Notes under the pieces: model-generated
Told to the model about the DNA's origin: nothing
Database searches by the model: none
The model's input: the letters and a program-made list of their open reading frames with translations, nothing else
Shown: one piece after another, positions 32,128 through 36,699 of the stretch
How the letters are laid out: every line of letters starts with the position of its first letter
Position numbering within the stretch: position 1 is the first letter of the stretch
Made by a program: the position numbers and the translations under genes
Assembly: GCA_001799275.1 (NCBI GenBank)
Contig: MGTE01000057.1
Location: 5,598 to 42,296 of the forward strand
DNA from: Deltaproteobacteria bacterium RIFOXYD12_FULL_57_12
Lineage (GTDB): Bacteria; Desulfobacterota; Desulfobulbia; Desulfobulbales; BM004
Reading direction: 5' to 3'
Length of the DNA: 36,699 nucleotides

Positions 32128-34395
32128 ATGGATAAAAAATATGGTGCATTTATATGCACAGGATGTGGGATAGGGGACACCCTTGATATCGGAGCTCTTT
32201 CCGGAGTGGTTTCCGGTGAAATGAAAATGAGCTGCAAGACCCATGAGTTCCTGTGCGGCGCGGAAGGACGAGCCCTGATCGAAAAAGATATAAACGAGGA
32301 GGGCGTGAATAGTGTCGTGATTGGTGCCTGTTCTCCCAGGGTAATGCAGGATGAATTCAATTTCGGCGGAGATAAGATCTCCGTGCGGGCGAATTTGCGT
32401 GAACAGGTGGTGTGGGCCAAGGCCGAGGACGCCAAAGCAGATTTTGTCCTGGAATTGGCGTCGGACAATATGCGGATGGCGTGTGCGCAGATCAAGAAAA
32501 CCGAGCTGCCTGAGCCCTATCAACTTGAGACGGTCAATAAAAAGATTTTGGTGGTCGGCGGCGGTGTTGCCGGGTTGACTGCCGCAGTCGAGGCCGCTCA
32601 AACGGGCTATGATGTCACGATTGTTGAAAAGAGCGATGCCCTCGGTGGGTTTGCCAAGCAGTGGCGGAAACAGTTGCCTTCCAGAGCCCCATGGACCGAT
32701 TTGGAGACTCCGGTGGTTGGATCTCTGCTAAAGTCAGTTGAGGCATCTGACAAAATTACAGTGAAAACCGGAACCGAAGTAGCACGCATAGCTGGGGCCC
32801 CTGGCGCCTTTGAGGTAACCTTTAAGCCGGCAGGTACCAGTGGTGAGTGGGATGCCCCGGCCAAGGTCGGTGTCGACGAACAAGATAAAATCGATAAGGG
32901 ACTGATGGAAGACCCGAACAAAGAATTCAGGAAATATACGGACAAGAATTCTGATGCCGAGGGATTTGGTTCGGTTATTCTGGCCACAGGTTGGAACCCG
33001 GCCGATGTTTCCGAATACGCGCACTTGGGATATGGCCAGTTCAAGAACGTCGTGACCAATGTCGAGTTTGAACAGCTTGCTGCCAAAGGGAAGATCGCGC
33101 GACCGTCAGATGGCAAGCCCGTCGAGTCAGTGGCTTTTGTTCAAAGTCCTGGCGGGGCGGAACATGACAAGGATTTTCCCTATTGCAACTCTGTAACCAG
33201 TTTGGTGGCATTGAAGCAGGCCCGTTATGTCCGTGAGGACAATGCCAACGCCAAGGCATATATCCTCTACCAGCACATGCGCACTCCTGGCAATATGGAG
33301 TTGTTTTACAAAGCGGCGCAGAATGATGACGGGGTATTCTTGACCAAAGCAAATGTCATGCAAGTCACGGAAGAGAGCGACGGTTCGCTCAGCGTGGCGG
33401 TTGAGAACACCCTGCTCAATGAAAACATGAATATCAATGTGGATATGGTTGTCCTTGCCGCAGGCATGGTTCCCACCACCAAGGATGCGCCAATCATTAA
33501 TCTTGCGTATCGTCAAGGGCCGGCTTTTCTTGATCTCGACATTTTTGATGGCCATGCTGACTCCCACTTCATTTGCTTCCCTTATGAGACCAGAAGGACC
33601 GGCATTTATGCCTGTGGTGGTGTCAGGAAGTCCATGACCGTGGAGGAAACCATGGATGATGCCACGGGTGCTGCATTGAAAGCAATTCAGTGTCTTGAGT
33701 CGGTGGATCGTGGCGTGGCTGTCCATCCACGTTCCGGTGACAAGTCCTATCCGGAATTCTTCTTTCAGCGCTGCACCCAGTGTAAGCGGTGCACTGAGGA
33801 GTGCCCCTTCGGAGCCTTGGATGATGATGAAAAAGGCACACCGCTGCCTAATCCGACCCGCTGCCGGCGCTGTGGAACCTGCATGGGGGCGTGCCCTGAG
33901 CGGATCATTGGCTTCAAGAACTATAACGTTGACATGATTGGTTCCATGGTTAAAGCCATCGAGGTCCCGGATGACGATGAAGAAAAACTGCGGATTCTCG
34001 CGCTGGTCTGTGAGAACGACGCCTATCCTGCCTTGGACATGGCCGGCATGCGCCGTTTGGGTCTCAACAACTTGGTGCGTGTAATTCCGGTAAGGTGCCT
34101 GGGTTCAGTCAACATGGTCTGGATTAAGGATGCCATGTCTGCAGGGATGGACGGCGCCATTCTCCTGGGTTGCAAATATGGTGACGATTATCAGTGCCAT
34201 TTCGTCAAGGGCAGTGAGATTGCCAATAAACGAATGGACAATATCGGCGAAACCCTGAAGAGTCTAGGCCTGGAAACGGCTCGTGTCGCCACCAGGCAGA
34301 TTGCTATTTCCGACTATGATAAAGTTCCAGAGATTATAAATGAATTTGTCGAGTCGATAGTCGCGATGGGGCCAAATCCATTTAAGGGTTTTTAG
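32128..34395 (+). CDS. qmoB: Quinone-interacting oxidoreductase subunit QmoB
   Basis: This encodes 755 residues with AAGGAGG upstream. QmoB is a fusion of an HdrA-like flavoprotein with an MvhD-like C-terminus. The N-terminal HdrA segment (FICTGCGIGD, SCKTHEFLCG, VIGACSPRVMQDEF) is followed by FAD motif ILVVGGGVAGLTAAVEAA near 138-155. A pair of [4Fe-4S] sites begins at Cys549 (C-x2-C-x2-C-x3-C) and a second CRRCGTCMGACP follows. The C-terminal 140 residues (LALVCENDAYPALDMAG to LLGCKYGDDYQCHFVKG) match the [2Fe-2S] MvhD/FrhD type. It probably exchanges electrons with AprBA. Confidence 0.97.
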   Translation: MDKKYGAFICTGCGIGDTLDIGALSGVVSGEMKMSCKTHEFLCGAEGRALIEKDINEEGVNSVVIGACSPRVMQDEFNFGGDKISVRANLREQVVWAKAEDAKADFVLELASDNMRMACAQIKKTELPEPYQLETVNKKILVVGGGVAGLTAAVEAAQTGYDVTIVEKSDALGGFAKQWRKQLPSRAPWTDLETPVVGSLLKSVEASDKITVKTGTEVARIAGAPGAFEVTFKPAGTSGEWDAPAKVGVDEQDKIDKGLMEDPNKEFRKYTDKNSDAEGFGSVILATGWNPADVSEYAHLGYGQFKNVVTNVEFEQLAAKGKIARPSDGKPVESVAFVQSPGGAEHDKDFPYCNSVTSLVALKQARYVREDNANAKAYILYQHMRTPGNMELFYKAAQNDDGVFLTKANVMQVTEESDGSLSVAVENTLLNENMNINVDMVVLAAGMVPTTKDAPIINLAYRQGPAFLDLDIFDGHADSHFICFPYETRRTGIYACGGVRKSMTVEETMDDATGAALKAIQCLESVDRGVAVHPRSGDKSYPEFFFQRCTQCKRCTEECPFGALDDDEKGTPLPNPTRCRRCGTCMGACPERIIGFKNYNVDMIGSMVKAIEVPDDDEEKLRILALVCENDAYPALDMAGMRRLGLNNLVRVIPVRCLGSVNMVWIKDAMSAGMDGAILLGCKYGDDYQCHFVKGSEIANKRMDNIGETLKSLGLETARVATRQIAISDYDKVPEIINEFVESIVAMGPNPFKGF

Positions 34396-34426
34396 GGTAA
34401 TTGACTCGATATGCCATAAAATTCAC

Positions 34427-34480
34427 AATAGTCGTTTGGCGGCTAGTTGCATAACCGCCAAACGACTATTATTGTTTTTT
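34427..34480 (+). terminator. Terminator-like hairpin between qmoB and qmoC
   Basis: A perfect 16-bp stem, AATAGTCGTTTGGCGG with CCGCCAAACGACTATT (34427-34442 and 34455-34470), has a 12-base loop and is followed by ATTGTTTTTT. It has the full form of an intrinsic terminator but sits inside the qmo operon, 118 bases before qmoC. Confidence 0.85.
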
Positions 34481-34597
34481 GGTTGCCATCATTCGAGTAG
34501 ATATGGTAATGCAGCCTAGCTGAAAACGAAATATGATTTTGCGGCAAGGAGATATGTGTTAACCACGGGAGTGAAGGATTGAAACGGGAGGCATGAA

Positions 34598-35797
34598 ATG
34601 ACAATGAACGTAAATCCTGATTTGAGTTTCATCAAGTTTTTGAAAAGTGCGGGCGGGGATACTCTGAAAAAGTGCTATCAGTGCGCGACCTGTTCGGTAG
34701 TTTGTCCTCTGTCCTCCGACAAAAAGCCTTTTCCTCGGAAAGAAATGGTCTGGGCGCAATGGGGGTTGAAAGACAAGCTGATAGGCGACCCTGATATCCT
34801 GCTTTGCCACCAGTGCGGCGACTGCACTGCATATTGCCCCAGAGGAGCGAAGCCGGGTGATGTGTTGGGAGCGATTCGGGCCTATATCTACACCTACTAT
34901 GGGTTCCCCCAAGGTCTTGCGAAATTGGCAAGTAATGGCAAGAATCTCCCGTTGCTGATTGGTATTCCGGCAGCGGTCATCCTGATTATGTGGCTTATCT
35001 CCGGTGGGATGCATCTACCTACTGAGGAAGTATTTACAAAATACGGCTTCTCGCAGTTCTTCGGGCATTGGGATTTTCGTTGGCTGTCCAAGAACGTTTT
35101 TTTCATTGACATAATTTTTCTGCCGGCTGCCGCCTTAGCGCTTTTTTCCGCCTATAAAGGGGCTTCCGCCATGTGGCAGAAGATGAATGAGGGTTTAAAT
35201 TCCGACAGTAATTTCCGGCCTTCCTGTAATCAGTTTGTGCTTGATTATCTTTGGCCGGCAATCAAGGAAACCGTGCTGCACAAACGGTTCAACGAGTGTG
35301 GCGTCAACATTGACCGAGTCAAAGGTCATCTGCCCCTATTGCTTGCCTTTATTGGTCTCTTTATTGTCACCACTTATGGTTTTATCCGTAAAGATTTACT
35401 GGGTGTTTTTATCCCAGCATTGCACGGCGTAATTCCGCAATACGATCCATTTAAACTGCTGGCAAACGTCAGTGCTATTGCCCTGATTATCGGTATTGGG
35501 ATTCTTTGGGCAAATCGCGCCAACATGGAAGAGAAGAAGGGGATAGTCCCGACTTTTTATGACTGGTTTCTGATCGGTGAGATTATGGCGGTCGGCGTAA
35601 CCGGCTTAGGCGCCGAATTATTGCGGCTGGCTGATTTCATGACAGTGGCGTATGTCGTCTACTACGCCCATCTGGTATCTGTCTTGATGCTGTTTCTGTA
35701 TATGCCCTATACAAAGTTTGCTCACTTGGTGTACCGAACGGTTGCCATGGCTTTTGAGAAATATCGCGAAAGCGGCTTCGTTAACAAGGGTGCCTAA
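34598..35797 (+). CDS. qmoC: Quinone-interacting oxidoreductase subunit QmoC
   Basis: This encodes 399 residues from ATG 34598, with GGGAGG seven bases upstream. QmoC is an HdrC-HdrE-type fusion that holds the membrane quinone site. The N-terminal ferredoxin part has Cys26/29/32/36 (CYQCATCSVVCP) and Cys70/73/76/80 (CHQCGDCTAYCPRGAKPGDV). About six membrane segments follow (near 117-138, 168-190, 240-262, 290-308, 328-345 and 350-372), a cytochrome b-like domain with several His residues for heme b. It completes the complex encoded by qmoAB but is preceded by its own 202-bp gap with a terminator-like stem. Confidence 0.96.
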   Translation: MTMNVNPDLSFIKFLKSAGGDTLKKCYQCATCSVVCPLSSDKKPFPRKEMVWAQWGLKDKLIGDPDILLCHQCGDCTAYCPRGAKPGDVLGAIRAYIYTYYGFPQGLAKLASNGKNLPLLIGIPAAVILIMWLISGGMHLPTEEVFTKYGFSQFFGHWDFRWLSKNVFFIDIIFLPAAALALFSAYKGASAMWQKMNEGLNSDSNFRPSCNQFVLDYLWPAIKETVLHKRFNECGVNIDRVKGHLPLLLAFIGLFIVTTYGFIRKDLLGVFIPALHGVIPQYDPFKLLANVSAIALIIGIGILWANRANMEEKKGIVPTFYDWFLIGEIMAVGVTGLGAELLRLADFMTVAYVVYYAHLVSVLMLFLYMPYTKFAHLVYRTVAMAFEKYRESGFVNKGA

Positions 35798-35881
35798 TCG
35801 CCTGCTGATTGCTGCGAAAGATAAACGTATAGCGAATAACGATAATTGTTTTCCGAAGATAAATTAGCTGTGAAAAAACAG

Positions 35882-35910
35882 TTGATTTTTGTCTGTGGAA
35901 AGATTATCGT
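35882..35910 (+). promoter_or_regulatory. Promoter of the tRNA-tuf operon
   Basis: TTGATT (35882-35887), 17-bp spacer, TATCGT (35905-35910). This would start transcription just before tRNA-Thr at 35924. The -10 box is weak, but position and spacing fit a stable-RNA promoter. Confidence 0.5.
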
Positions 35911-35923
35911 TTTTCGCTTCTGC

Positions 35924-35999
35924 GCTGGCGTAGCTCAACTGGCAGAGCAGCTGATTTGTAATCAGCAGGTTGCGGGTTCAAGTCCCATCGCCAGCTCCA
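35924..35999 (+). tRNA. tRNA-Thr (anticodon TGT)
   Basis: This is a 76-base gene with encoded CCA. The acceptor stem is GCTGGCG/CGCCAGC, the D arm TAGCTCAACTGGCAGAGCA, the anticodon loop TTTGTAA with TGT, and the T arm GCGGGTTCAAGTCCCAT. It is first of four tRNAs before tuf. Confidence 0.97.
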
Positions 36000-36068
36000 A
36001 CAGGAAAATTTGAGATTCGGCCGTGTAGCGTCGGATTGATGCATATTCCCGTCGTTAGAGGATGGCAT

Positions 36069-36153
36069 GGAGGGGTTCCCGAGCGGCCAAAGGGAACAGA
36101 CTGTAAATCTGTCGGCAACGCCTTCGGAGGTTCGAATCCTCCCCCCTCCACCA
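36069..36153 (+). tRNA. tRNA-Tyr (anticodon GTA)
   Basis: This is an 85-base class II tRNA with encoded CCA. The acceptor stem is GGAGGGG/CCCCTCC, the anticodon arm GACTGTAAATC gives GTA, and there is a long variable arm and a GGTTCGAATCC T arm. Confidence 0.97.
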
Positions 36154-36266
36154 TTTTTATGTTTGGAATGTGTCGCGAACAGAGAGACAGCTTAGTTGTT
36201 ATGTCGCAGAAGGGGATTGCCGCCGGATCAAGGCATCCTTTTCAATTCCACCTAGACAGGCTCAAA

Positions 36267-36342
36267 GCGGGAATAGCTCAATTGGTAGAGCATCAGCCTT
36301 CCAAGCTGAGGGTTGCGGGTTCGAGACCCGTTTCCCGCTCCA
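36267..36342 (+). tRNA. tRNA-Gly (anticodon TCC)
   Basis: This is a 76-base gene with encoded CCA. The acceptor stem is GCGGGAA/TTCCCGC, the D arm TAGCTCAATTGGTAGAGCA, the anticodon loop CTTCCAA gives TCC, and the T arm is GCGGGTTCGAGACCCGT. Confidence 0.97.
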
Positions 36343-36427
36343 ATTGCTTAGCTTAGTGGGCCAGATTCATCGCTGCGATGCCTGCGAGTTGCGAGAAGAA
36401 GGATTTGAGACAATATAACTTGTGCCA

Positions 36428-36503
<76 letters not shown>

Positions 36504-36616
36504 TTAATTTTCTTGCGAAAAAGGTTGGAAGATTATTAGGCCGCCGGGAAAAAAGTAAGTTCATAGTCATCTGGCACCCAGTAAAATAATCAAGATTAAG
36601 GCTTAGGAGAAGAGCG

Positions 36617-36699
36617 ATGGCGAAGCAGAAGTTTGAGCGGACGAAGCCGCATGTGAACGTAGGGACGATTGGGCACATAGACCATGGTAAGACCACGTT
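36617..36699 (+). CDS. tuf: Elongation factor Tu, N-terminal fragment cut by window edge
   Basis: Only the first 27 codons are visible. The protein begins [19 protein letters not shown] and continues HIDHGKTT, the start of the EF-Tu GTP-binding P-loop (GHxDHGKTT). AGGAGAAGAGCG before ATG 36617 is the ribosome site. EF-Tu delivers aminoacyl-tRNA to the ribosome. The four tRNAs directly upstream reproduce the classical tufB operon. An Ile replaces the more usual Val in the GHVDHGKT motif, which is a common conservative variant. Confidence 0.97.
   Translation, partial: MAKQKFERTKPHVNVGTIGHIDHGKTT

Overview
The window most likely comes from a sulfate-reducing or related sulfur-metabolising member of the Desulfobacterota (the old Deltaproteobacteria). 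A Desulfobulbales-like lineage is a guess; nothing here fixes the genus. The main evidence is the right-hand third, which carries dissimilatory APS reductase (aprB-aprA) followed by the quinone-interacting electron-transfer complex (qmoA-qmoB-qmoC). Very heme-rich c-type cytochrome coding and a three-gene group resembling a conserved sulfate-reducer hypothetical family fit the same picture.

Bases 1-5820 (minus strand) are the 5' part of one giant open frame that runs off the left edge. It starts with a signal peptide and carries 79 in-frame CXXCH heme-binding motifs in 1940 visible residues by hand count, about one per 25 residues. The protein is a mosaic of at least three tandem-repeat families. 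Just upstream on the same strand is a small gene for an exported beta-rich protein (5923-6318).

Bases 6799-17373 (minus strand) hold a compact type II secretion operon in the order gspE-F-H-J-I-K-L-M-C-D. The major pseudopilin gspG lies apart and divergent on the plus strand (17777-18247). The giant cytochrome needs Sec export and probably transport to the cell surface, and T2SS is known to export outer-surface multiheme cytochromes in Geobacter. The adjacency is therefore suggestive, though not proof of a link.

Bases 18248-18783 hold a gene-poor stretch with a REP-like hairpin, a strong terminator and a minus-strand tRNA-Leu with its own promoter. Bases 18916-27615 (plus strand) hold ribF; a TPR protein, a zinc-ribbon/HEAT-like protein and a second TPR protein; then ribE, ribBA, ribH, nusB and ftsK. 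Flavin synthesis thus sits beside two flavoenzyme systems (Apr and Qmo), which may be coincidence.

Bases 27616-35797 (plus strand) hold the sulfate-reduction electron-transfer module. A near-consensus sigma-70 promoter precedes aprBA, a strong terminator follows aprA, nested inverted repeats precede qmoA, and a 16-bp terminator-like hairpin separates qmoB from qmoC. Bases 35924-36699 hold tRNA-Thr(TGT), tRNA-Tyr(GTA), tRNA-Gly(TCC), tRNA-Thr(GGT) and the start of tuf, the classical thrU-tyrU-glyT-thrT-tufB arrangement.
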